64,000 nucleotides of DNA from an uncultured Clostridium sp. GTDB lineage: Bacteria > Bacillota > Clostridia > Lachnospirales > Lachnospiraceae. The stretch spans positions 56,652 to 120,651 of the forward strand of contig CAKSBP010000003.1 of assembly GCA_934438135.1 (NCBI GenBank), written 5' to 3'. Shown piece after piece: positions 36,867 through 45,202 of the stretch. The translations under genes and the position numbers were made by a program. The notes under the pieces are model-generated. The model was not told the DNA's origin and made no database searches. It saw only the letters and a program-made list of their open reading frames with translations. The stretch's first letter is position 1. Every line of letters starts with the position of its first letter.

Positions 36867-37973
36867 TTATTCATGCCGATCCAAATACTCAAAAATCACA
36901 TCCAACAATTCCTCATTCTTCTCCGGCATCATAAAACAGAAACGGAAGAAAGAATCATCTAAGCTCTGGAATGTAGAGCAGTCACGAATCATCAGGCATT
37001 TTTTAATACATTCTTCAAATAACTCATAAGCAGTAACCTTATCATTTAGAATTTTAACCAGAACAAAATTGGCAGTGGGTTCGTAAACTTTTAAATCCTT
37101 TCGTTTTTTCATCCGGTCACAGCATTTTTTTCGTTCGCTGAAAATCAGATTCTTCGTCTGTGCAATATATTCCGTATCTGTAAACATGATTTCACCGGCG
37201 ATGGCAGCCAGGCTGTTAATTGTCCATGGATTTTTCTTTTCATTGACCAGCTTTAAAAATTCTTGATTGGAACAAATCGCATAGCCAAGACGAAGTCCCG
37301 GGGAAGCGAAGAATTTGGAAACGCCTCGTAAAATAATCAGGTTCTTAAAGTCTTTAGTTAATGGAATGGAAGTAACCTGTTCCATGTCTGGCGCAAATTC
37401 TACATAAGTTTCGTCAATCAAAACAAAGATGTTATGTGTTTCACAGTAAGAAAGAATTTCAGCAATGGTTTTGTTTGGAATAGAAACCGATGTCGGATTG
37501 TTTGGATTACAGATAATCAGAAGATTCACATCATCTGTCAAGTCCTGCAATAAGGCATCTTTATCTAAAATAAAATTATTTTCTTCCTTTACAAAATGAT
37601 ATTCACATATACCACCTGCCAAGGTGATTTCTCGTTCGTATTCTGAATAAGTTGGTGCTAAGAGTATGGCTTTTTTCGGTTTGATGTATTGAATAAATAT
37701 GGAAATTAATTCTGTAGAACCATTACCAACTAAAATGTTTTCCATGTCCGTGCCAACATAGCTTCCGATGCTTTTGCGAAGGGAAGCATATTCTCTGTCT
37801 GGATAGGAAGTAATGGCATCAATGTGGTTTGCCAGCGTCTCCCGTAATTTATAGGATATTCCAAGAGGATTTACATTGGCTGAAAAACTGGTAATATCTT
37901 CCTTTTTGATATGGAATACCTGTTCGATTTTCTCCAAATCACTTCCATGGAAGTGTTCTCTCTGTTTTATCAT
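36867..37973 (-). CDS. Class I/II aminotransferase-fold enzyme, CobD/HisC-like
   Basis: A 368-aa PLP enzyme. FSANVNPLGIS near residue 35 is the typical start of threonine-phosphate decarboxylase (CobD) and histidinol-phosphate aminotransferase. Also visible are VGNGSTELI, CNPNNPTS, VLIDETYVEF and the PLP-lysine motif GVSKFFASPGLRLGY. No cob or his genes are nearby, so CobD versus HisC versus a general aminotransferase cannot be decided. ATG 37973 follows AAAAGGGCGAG; the longer frame adds 52 unlikely residues that overlap the divergent promoter. Ends at a bidirectional terminator. Confidence 0.85.
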   Translation of the reverse strand: MIKQREHFHGSDLEKIEQVFHIKKEDITSFSANVNPLGISYKLRETLANHIDAITSYPDREYASLRKSIGSYVGTDMENILVGNGSTELISIFIQYIKPKKAILLAPTYSEYEREITLAGGICEYHFVKEENNFILDKDALLQDLTDDVNLLIICNPNNPTSVSIPNKTIAEILSYCETHNIFVLIDETYVEFAPDMEQVTSIPLTKDFKNLIILRGVSKFFASPGLRLGYAICSNQEFLKLVNEKKNPWTINSLAAIAGEIMFTDTEYIAQTKNLIFSERKKCCDRMKKRKDLKVYEPTANFVLVKILNDKVTAYELFEECIKKCLMIRDCSTFQSLDDSFFRFCFMMPEKNEELLDVIFEYLDRHE

Positions 37974-38059
37974 AAGCTCGCCCTTTTCCTTTATTTTTTT
38001 TCGCTTTAATGGTATAATCATTGTAATCTGTTTTTTGAGAAAAAGCAAGGAGACATACC

Positions 38060-41000
38060 ATGAAAGAAAAATTAACTCAGTTTTCAAAAGGAGTGTTTCA
38101 GTATGAGAAGCCAAGCCTTTTGTTTTCACAGGAGTACATCGAGTTTCGAATTGAATCAGGGAAAGAGTATAGCGGGAGTCTGACAGTTACGACAGAGAAG
38201 AAACACAGGATTAAGGGCATTGTGTGTTCGACCAGTCATTTTTTAAAAATCAGGGAAATGTCCTTTTGTGGCACAGATATAACGATAGAATATGTGTTTA
38301 ACGCTTCGATGCTGCCAGCAGGGGATACTCACTCCGGCAGCATTAAAGTTATTAGTAATTGTGGAGAATACGAAATACCGTTTGTAGGGAAAGTGGAGCA
38401 GCCATATTTTGAAAGTTCGATTGGAGAGATTAAGGATTTATTTCAGTTTACGAATCTGGCCAAGACCAGTTGGATTGAGGCACTCAAAATCTTCCGTTCG
38501 GAAGAGTTTGAAGAAAAGCTGTTAAGTCAGGATGTATCGAATCAGATTTTATATGAAAGCCTGATTAAGAGCGTATCGGGAAGCCATGCCATGGAGGAAT
38601 TTCTGATTTCCATACATAAAAAGGTGCGGACCAGCATTCATGCGGAACGTACTGTTTTTAAGTATCCGGAAATGACAAAAAAATGTACGGAAAAAATTCA
38701 TTTGGAGAAGGACAACTGGGGATATCTTGAGATTCGTGTTTCCACGGACTGCGATTTTATTGAACCGGAACGGAAAATCATCTGGGCAGAGAATTTTGTA
38801 GATGGAGAATATATGCTTCATTTTACCGTAGATCCAGAGAAGATGCCGAAAGGAAGGCATGAAGGAAAGATTTATCTGAAAACGCCATATCAGAAGCTGG
38901 AATTTACAGTTTTGGTGGAAGAAAAGCCAAAAGAAACCAATAAGACACTTCTTTTACAGAAGCAGAATGCAGCACTTGTTCAGAATTATCTGAATTTTCG
39001 AATGAATCGGATTGATTCGGAAAAATATATGGAAGATATGAAGAAACTGCTCAATGGCTTTTACGAAGCGAATGCTATGGATGAATATTTTCTTTTAAAT
39101 GCACATTTAGAAATCGCTGGCGGAAAAGAAGAGGAAGTTAAAGAAACCTTTGGAAAGCTAGAGGAGCGAAGAAATCTTTGGGGAGAGCAGGGCGTTTATG
39201 AAGCTGCTTTTGAATATCTTCATGCCATGTATAAAAAAGACCCAGATACTATTGAGGAAGCTAATGTAAAGATTGACAACCTGTATAAAAAGACGGATGG
39301 AGACTGGAGGATTTTCTGGTTCCTAGTTAATGTGGATAAGAATTTTATTGAAAATGAAGAATTAAAATTTGAAGCACTGGAAGCACTTTTGGAAAAAGAT
39401 GTTTATAGCCCGATTTTATACTTTGAAATGGCAGGAATTTTAAATAGGAATCCATCTTATATAAAGGATTTGGATGGTTCTCACGGTAGAGTTCTTTCCT
39501 GGATGTTAAAAGAAGACGACATGTGCATGGAATTAAAAAATCATTATGTGTATTTGGCTTCCAGAAAGAAATCTTTTCATTATATTGTGTATAAAAATCT
39601 GGTGCAGATTTATGAGGAGACCGAAAGTGATGAAGTGCTTTCGGCTATTATCAGTATGCTGATTAAAGCACAGCGTTCTGGAAAAAAATATGAAAAGTGG
39701 TACGAGCTTGGGGTGGAGAAACAGATTCGCATTACCCAGCTTTATGAGTTTTATATGTATTCCATAGAAGAAGATTTGACTCGGATTTTTCCAGAAAGTG
39801 TATTGCAGTATTTTGCATTGGATATTACGCTGGATGAGAATCGAAAGGCATTTTTCTATGCCAATCTGGTTCAGAATAAAGAAACTTACGGAAAATATTT
39901 TGAACCGTATGAGAATCAGATTCAGGAATTTTCTAAGAAGGAACTGCTAAAGAAAGCAATCAATGAAAATCTGGCAGTGCTTTATCGGGAATATCTAAGA
40001 AATGGTATTTACGATGAAGCGGAAATGGAAGCACTTCCTTGGATTATGTTCCGTCATGAAATTACCTGTCCAAATCCGGATATGACCGGAGCAGTTGTAA
40101 TACATGGAGAATTAAAAGGAGAAACCTTTGTCCCACTAGAAAATGGAAAAGCACAGCTTCAGATTTTTACAGACAGTGCCCAGGTATTTTTAGTTGACCG
40201 GAACCAGAACCGATATGCACACACTATGGAGTATTCCTTAAGTAAGTTTTTATTATTAGATAATCTTGCTCAGGTATGCCTGCCAAAAGCACTGGACAAT
40301 GGAATGCTTCTGTTATATATTTATGGACAGATTGAAAATTATCGCAAATACTCTTCGGATGCGTTTCTTGTGCAGAAACATTTATACCTGTTGGATGAAT
40401 TAAGAGAATCCGTCAGATGGAATTGTTATATGAAGCTGGTTTCCTATTATTTCGAAGAACTGGAAATGGAAGAACTGGATCGGCTCTTAGTGGAAGCAGA
40501 TTTTACATGGCTGAAAGAATCAGATCGTTCCTCTTTATTCAGTATGCTGGTAACAAGAAAGATTAACAAAGGCTTGATGGAATACATCGAAGACTACGGG
40601 TATCTGCGTGTAAAGACGAAGAAACTGCGTCGTTTCCTGCAAATGTATTTACAGGAAAATGGAATTAAAGAACTTCCAGATGTAATTCTCAGAGCAGCAA
40701 TGCATGTTATCCGACGTGGCAAGCCAGATAGAGAGTTAATTGAAGCAGTACAGAGCCAGTATATTGGCTGTCTGGAAGATTTATATTTAATTTGGGAAAA
40801 GGCACAGGAATATCATGTAGAGGTACCGGAATTGGAAGAACAGCTGATTAGCCAGACGCTCTTTACAGAATGCAGCAGAAAAAATATAGTTCCAGTTGTT
40901 CTTTCCTATTATCAGAAAGAGCAGAAAAATCTTCTGGTAATTCATGCTTTTATAACATATTACAGTTATCGTTTTGTAGTACGGGAACAATTACTGCAGC

Positions 41001-41605
41001 CAGAACTGGTAGAATTGATGCAGGATTATTTACGGACTTGTGATAACCGGCTTGCAGCACTTGCCTTATTAAAAGAGTTTTCCAGAGAAGAGCACCTTAG
41101 TGGGGAAAAGCTGAATTTTGCAGAAATACAGCTGAATCGTTTTGTGAAAGAGAAACTGATTCTTCCGTTCTTTCTGGATTACCGAGATAAATTACCGCTT
41201 CCATTTGAACTGGCAAATAAATACTATGTAACGTATGTATCCAATCCAGAAAGCAAGGTTACCATTCATTATTCTATGGAAAATGGTGCGGGAAGACAGA
41301 GTGAATTCAAAGAGGATGAAATGCAGAATGTGTTTTACGGAATTTTCATTAAAGAATTTATTCTGTTTCACAATGATCGTCTGCAGTATTATATTACAGA
41401 AGAACGAGATGGAGAATCTTCCATTACAGAGAGCATCCAGATAACTTATCAGGATGATTTGAGCGGGGAAGAGAGTGAATACAATATGCTTAATTCCATG
41501 CTCGTAGCAAATGATATGCAGGACAGCCAGGCAGTCCTGGATCTATTGTCCCAGTATCTGAAAACCGAATATATAATTTCTGAGAAATTTAAAAAGCTGG
41601 ACTAG
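38060..41605 (+). CDS. Large multi-domain protein of unknown function (DUF5717-like)
   Basis: A 1181-aa protein with no signal peptide or membrane segment; ATG 38060 follows AAGGAGA. It begins with a beta-sandwich-like region (SGSLTVTTEKKHRIKGIV, SGSIKVISNCGEYEIPFVG), and a second similar unit follows at about 205-290 (GYLEIRVSTDCDFI, GKIYLKTPYQKLEFTVLVE). A long helical, TPR-like middle spans about 300-1010. The C-terminal part is beta-rich (NKYYVTYVSNPESKVTIHYS) with an acidic helical tail. I believe it belongs to the family catalogued as DUF5717, recalled from memory. It is the first gene of a four-gene unit; a TATAAT at 38013-38018 may be its -10 box. Confidence 0.8.
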   Translation: MKEKLTQFSKGVFQYEKPSLLFSQEYIEFRIESGKEYSGSLTVTTEKKHRIKGIVCSTSHFLKIREMSFCGTDITIEYVFNASMLPAGDTHSGSIKVISNCGEYEIPFVGKVEQPYFESSIGEIKDLFQFTNLAKTSWIEALKIFRSEEFEEKLLSQDVSNQILYESLIKSVSGSHAMEEFLISIHKKVRTSIHAERTVFKYPEMTKKCTEKIHLEKDNWGYLEIRVSTDCDFIEPERKIIWAENFVDGEYMLHFTVDPEKMPKGRHEGKIYLKTPYQKLEFTVLVEEKPKETNKTLLLQKQNAALVQNYLNFRMNRIDSEKYMEDMKKLLNGFYEANAMDEYFLLNAHLEIAGGKEEEVKETFGKLEERRNLWGEQGVYEAAFEYLHAMYKKDPDTIEEANVKIDNLYKKTDGDWRIFWFLVNVDKNFIENEELKFEALEALLEKDVYSPILYFEMAGILNRNPSYIKDLDGSHGRVLSWMLKEDDMCMELKNHYVYLASRKKSFHYIVYKNLVQIYEETESDEVLSAIISMLIKAQRSGKKYEKWYELGVEKQIRITQLYEFYMYSIEEDLTRIFPESVLQYFALDITLDENRKAFFYANLVQNKETYGKYFEPYENQIQEFSKKELLKKAINENLAVLYREYLRNGIYDEAEMEALPWIMFRHEITCPNPDMTGAVVIHGELKGETFVPLENGKAQLQIFTDSAQVFLVDRNQNRYAHTMEYSLSKFLLLDNLAQVCLPKALDNGMLLLYIYGQIENYRKYSSDAFLVQKHLYLLDELRESVRWNCYMKLVSYYFEELEMEELDRLLVEADFTWLKESDRSSLFSMLVTRKINKGLMEYIEDYGYLRVKTKKLRRFLQMYLQENGIKELPDVILRAAMHVIRRGKPDRELIEAVQSQYIGCLEDLYLIWEKAQEYHVEVPELEEQLISQTLFTECSRKNIVPVVLSYYQKEQKNLLVIHAFITYYSYRFVVREQLLQPELVELMQDYLRTCDNRLAALALLKEFSREEHLSGEKLNFAEIQLNRFVKEKLILPFFLDYRDKLPLPFELANKYYVTYVSNPESKVTIHYSMENGAGRQSEFKEDEMQNVFYGIFIKEFILFHNDRLQYYITEERDGESSITESIQITYQDDLSGEESEYNMLNSMLVANDMQDSQAVLDLLSQYLKTEYIISEKFKKLD

Positions 41606-41608
41606 GGG

Positions 41609-42883
41609 GTGTTTATCATAGAGAACCAGACATTATTTACCGGAATTGATTTAGCCAACGAATATTCTCATATCAGCTGTTATGATGAAGCACTGTTTGA
41701 GCCAGTTTCTATTTGTGAAAATGAAGAGGAAGACAGTTTTCAGATACCAACCGTATTAGCAGCAAAACAGGAAAACCAACAGTGGTATATTGGAAGGCAG
41801 GCACTGGAAGAGGCGGCTGTACAAAATATTCCACTATTAACAAATATTATTCAGAAAATTATACATCAGGAACCAATCACCTACTATGATAAAATCTGGA
41901 GTCCGGAACAGATACTGGCAAAGTATTTTCGAAAACTTCTGACTTTAGTGCAGAAAAAGTATCCGGGAAAAAATATTGCAATGCTGACCATAACCATCGG
42001 AAGGTGGACGAAAGAATTGAAAGATGCAGTAGAAGAAGCACTTAAGATGCTTGGCTTTACGAAAAACCGGATGCAGGTTATCAGTCATCAGCAGAGTTAT
42101 ATGTATTATGCTTTAAGCCAGAAACGGGAATTATGGCAGAATGATGTGGGGCTGTTTGATTACAATGAAGAGGGGCTTTCCTTTTATCAGCTTTGTGTGA
42201 ACAGGCGTACTACACCAACAACGGTTGGTGTAGAGAAAAAAGATTTTTCAGACTTGTTAACGTATGAAATGAAGGAGCAGATTACAGATGTATCCGAGCT
42301 TCAGTATATGTTTGATAATATTACGAAAAAAGCATTGCACAAAAAAGTAATCTCTACCATTTACGTAACTGGAAAAGGATTCCGTGGCGGCTGGGCCAAT
42401 AAAGTACTGGAAGGGCTTTGTACTGGACGTCGTGTGTTCATGGGACAGAATCTTTATTCTGCTGGAGCCTGCTATGGTTCCAGAGAAGCTGCTGGAGAAG
42501 GAAATCTGTCCGAGTATTTGTATCTAAGCGAAGAAATGGTTTTAGTAAATATTTCAGCAAAGCTTTACCACGACACGGAGATGATTAAGTACGGACTTTG
42601 TCATGCCGGAGCAATGTGGTATGATGTGAAAAGTACTATTGAAGTGATACCAGATGAGGAAACCGAACTAGAAGTTGAAATCTATAATGTAATTGATCAG
42701 AGTTCGACTATACACTTTATTCATATTGACCCGATTGTGGGACGGCCCCCAAAAGCAACGATACTGGAAATTTCTTTGAGATTCTTTAACAGCACGGCAT
42801 GTGTGCTCAAGGTAAAAGACAGAGGTTTTGGAGAACTGTATCCGTCTACCAGTCGGATTTGGGAAAAAGAAATACACTTATAG
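41609..42883 (+). CDS. Hsp70/actin-fold-like protein of unknown function (DUF5716-like)
   Basis: A 424-aa protein starting three bases after the previous stop. Near the N-terminus FTGIDLANEYSHISCY resembles the phosphate-1 motif of Hsp70/actin ATPases (GIDLG-T-x-S). IPTVLAAKQENQQWYIGRQA follows, as in DnaK, and VYVTGKGFRGGW (about residue 250) resembles the adenosine loop (GG-S). The chaperone substrate domain is missing, so it is an ATPase-like module only (inference). The only standard start, GTG 41609, overlaps the ribosome-site-like GGGGGTG; an ATA or ATC a few codons later would have better spacing. I believe it matches DUF5716. Confidence 0.75.
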   Translation: MFIIENQTLFTGIDLANEYSHISCYDEALFEPVSICENEEEDSFQIPTVLAAKQENQQWYIGRQALEEAAVQNIPLLTNIIQKIIHQEPITYYDKIWSPEQILAKYFRKLLTLVQKKYPGKNIAMLTITIGRWTKELKDAVEEALKMLGFTKNRMQVISHQQSYMYYALSQKRELWQNDVGLFDYNEEGLSFYQLCVNRRTTPTTVGVEKKDFSDLLTYEMKEQITDVSELQYMFDNITKKALHKKVISTIYVTGKGFRGGWANKVLEGLCTGRRVFMGQNLYSAGACYGSREAAGEGNLSEYLYLSEEMVLVNISAKLYHDTEMIKYGLCHAGAMWYDVKSTIEVIPDEETELEVEIYNVIDQSSTIHFIHIDPIVGRPPKATILEISLRFFNSTACVLKVKDRGFGELYPSTSRIWEKEIHL

Positions 42884-42914
42884 AAAAACGTGACACAGGA
42901 AGGAGATGTAGCGT

Positions 42915-43751
42915 TTGGGGAAATTTATTTTATGCAGCGGTTCCAGGGCAGATACACCTTATTTAATCGAAGAAACTGGTTACCATATTTATACGGTGGA
43001 AGAGTTGTGCTTTTACCTGTATCATAATATTTATCTGATTACCAGTGATTTTTTTAACTATGAACTGATAAGCTGGCTGGATAAGGAGACAAAAATGTCT
43101 GGACTTGCAGCTAAACTGACGTCTTATAAAGCATCTCGAGCGACCCTTAAGGATTATGTGGTTGCTATATTATGCAGCACTGATTATTATGAGGAAAAGG
43201 AAATTAAGGATTTGATTGCGGTAATTGACCAGATTGAGGGACTGCCGTTTATCAAACGCCGTAAACTTCGTGCAGATAAATATTTAGATTATGGAAGATA
43301 CCGGATGGCAGCACAGGAATACAACAATATTATGGAAAGCCGGGAAGCTTCTATTCTGACTCCGGTGGAGTATGGAAATCTTCTGCATAATTTTGCGATT
43401 GCCCTGCTTCGTGTAGGAACATTCCGGGAGGCAGCAGCAAAATTAGAGGAAGCGTATAAGCTGAATCAGAATCCGGAAACACTGAAACTGTATCTGGTTG
43501 TTTTGAAACTGCTGGGCTCAGAAAAAGAATATGAAGAAAGACTTGCTATGATGGATATTCCACTGGATGCAGCACAGGAAGCATTTAATCAGTTTGAGCA
43601 GTGGAAGCAGGAAGCCGAAAGCAGTCCTTCTTATCATTTATATGAGGAACTGTCTGGATTTAAGGAAGATAAAGATACGGTCAGATTGTTCCAAGAGGTG
43701 GAAAAGGTCTTAGCACAGTGGACGAGTGACTATCGTAGAAAAATTAGTTAG
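42915..43751 (+). CDS. TPR-like repeat protein of unknown function
   Basis: A 278-aa protein. TTG 42915 lies eight bases after AGGAGAT. The N-terminal region includes VEELCFYLYHNIYLITSDFF. The C-terminal half has two helix pairs of TPR type (YLDYGRYRMAAQEYNNIM, then NFAIALLRVGTFREAAAKLE and EEAYKLNQNPETLKLYLV). It has no signal peptide or membrane helix. It is the third gene of the unit, 31 bases after the Hsp70-like gene and 9 before the coiled-coil gene. TPR modules usually mediate protein contacts, so a scaffold role within this complex is likely (inference). Confidence 0.75.
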   Translation: MGKFILCSGSRADTPYLIEETGYHIYTVEELCFYLYHNIYLITSDFFNYELISWLDKETKMSGLAAKLTSYKASRATLKDYVVAILCSTDYYEEKEIKDLIAVIDQIEGLPFIKRRKLRADKYLDYGRYRMAAQEYNNIMESREASILTPVEYGNLLHNFAIALLRVGTFREAAAKLEEAYKLNQNPETLKLYLVVLKLLGSEKEYEERLAMMDIPLDAAQEAFNQFEQWKQEAESSPSYHLYEELSGFKEDKDTVRLFQEVEKVLAQWTSDYRRKIS

Positions 43752-43760
43752 GGAGAAAAC

Positions 43761-45038
43761 ATGACTTTATTTAGTAAAAAGCGTGAAAAACGTAAGAAAC
43801 AGGAACATGAAATGGAAACAGCACAGTTAGAGGAAATCGCTGCGGAAATTTCTGCGGAAATAGAAAAGGAAATGAAATCATCGGAAAAGATAGAACAGGA
43901 CTCTGAAACACAGTCATTGGATGCGAAAAAAATGATGGCAGCAGAGAATGGACAGGATAGTTTGAAACCGCAGCAGCCGAAGGAAGAAGTATCAGATGCA
44001 GAGCAGGCATGCCAGCAGATAAAAGAGGCTAGAAGGCAGATTGATGAAGCAAAACTGGAATATCAGGCGGTGACGGAGTATCTGACTGATATCCAGAAAA
44101 TTGATCGGCTGGAGGGAGAGGCTCGTCAAATCATTGAGGATGCAGCAAGAAACATTATTACTCTTACTAGGGAGCGTTCTAAATATCAGGCCAGTGATGT
44201 GAAGCTGTCGGATGTTCAGTTCCGTCATATTGCCCGGTATGCGGATGAAATGGATAAAGAACTGAAGCGAATGAAGGAAAATGAAGAATATGACCGGAAG
44301 GTCCGAGGCGATATGCGTAAGCTGGATGCTTCTATTACTTCTCTGAAATATGAAAAAGAGGATTTGGAAGATAACCAGGCATCTCTTAAGAGACTGGGAC
44401 TTATTGCATTTGGACTGATTTCTGTTATGGCACTGATTCTGGTTTACCTGTCTTATCGTGGAGTGATGGATATGAAAGTTCCGTTTATTGGAACCTGCGT
44501 ACTTGCGATTGGTGCTGCTTTTTACATTTTCTATGAGGCAAGAAAAAATAATTATGAATATGTGATGAATGGCAAGAAACTGAACAAGGCAATTAGTCTT
44601 TTAAATACAGTGAAAATTAAATTCGTTAATAATAAAAATGCTTTGGATTACCAGTATGGAAAATTCATGGTATCCGGATATGATGAACTGTTGAAACTTT
44701 GGGAGCGTTATTCTGCGGCACAGAGAGAGGCAGAGAAGTATAAGAGCAACACAGGACTGCTTAATTACAACAATAATAAGCTGGTTGGAGAACTAAGAAA
44801 GCAGGGAATACAGGATTGTGATGTCTGGATTTACCAGGCAGCGGCCTTAATTGACAGCCGTGAAATGGTGGAAATCCGTCATCGTCTTAATGCCAGAAGG
44901 CAGAGTCTTCGTGAACGTATTGATTTTAATTATGAAAGTGAGAAGACGGCAAGAAATAATCTGGATGCCATGCAGAAAAAAAATCCGGAACAGGCTGGAC
45001 ATATTGATGATGTGATGAAGCAGTATGATGTGGAGTAG
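43761..45038 (+). CDS. Coiled-coil protein with two membrane helices, unknown function
   Basis: A 425-aa protein, last gene of the four-gene unit. The N-terminus is highly charged (KKREKRKKQEHE) and Glu-rich to about residue 75. A long coiled coil follows (about 80-210). Two adjacent membrane segments come next (LGLIAFGLISVMALILVYLS, about 212-231, and PFIGTCVLAIGAAFYIFYEA, about 240-260). A second coiled coil extends to the C-terminus (LNARRQSLRERIDF). Both termini would be on the same side, probably cytoplasmic, which makes it the likely membrane anchor for the other three proteins (inference). Terminator at 45066. Confidence 0.75.
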   Translation: MTLFSKKREKRKKQEHEMETAQLEEIAAEISAEIEKEMKSSEKIEQDSETQSLDAKKMMAAENGQDSLKPQQPKEEVSDAEQACQQIKEARRQIDEAKLEYQAVTEYLTDIQKIDRLEGEARQIIEDAARNIITLTRERSKYQASDVKLSDVQFRHIARYADEMDKELKRMKENEEYDRKVRGDMRKLDASITSLKYEKEDLEDNQASLKRLGLIAFGLISVMALILVYLSYRGVMDMKVPFIGTCVLAIGAAFYIFYEARKNNYEYVMNGKKLNKAISLLNTVKIKFVNNKNALDYQYGKFMVSGYDELLKLWERYSAAQREAEKYKSNTGLLNYNNNKLVGELRKQGIQDCDVWIYQAAALIDSREMVEIRHRLNARRQSLRERIDFNYESEKTARNNLDAMQKKNPEQAGHIDDVMKQYDVE

Positions 45039-45065
45039 TGGAGTAAAATTAATAAGAATTGTAAG

Positions 45066-45102
45066 GAGACAGGAGTATCAATGAAATACCTGTCTCTTTT
45101 TA
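45066..45102 (+). terminator. Terminator of the four-gene unknown unit
   Basis: GAGACAGG-A-GTAT pairs with ATAC-CTGTCTC (one bulged base) around CAATGAA; TTTTT follows. Confidence 0.85.
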
Positions 45103-45202
45103 ATACACGAAGTATTCCATAAATTGGAATGAAATTTGCTGGCAGAATGTGTCGAAATACAATATGTTCAAGTAAAAAATATTGTTAACAAGAGGTGTGA
45201 AA

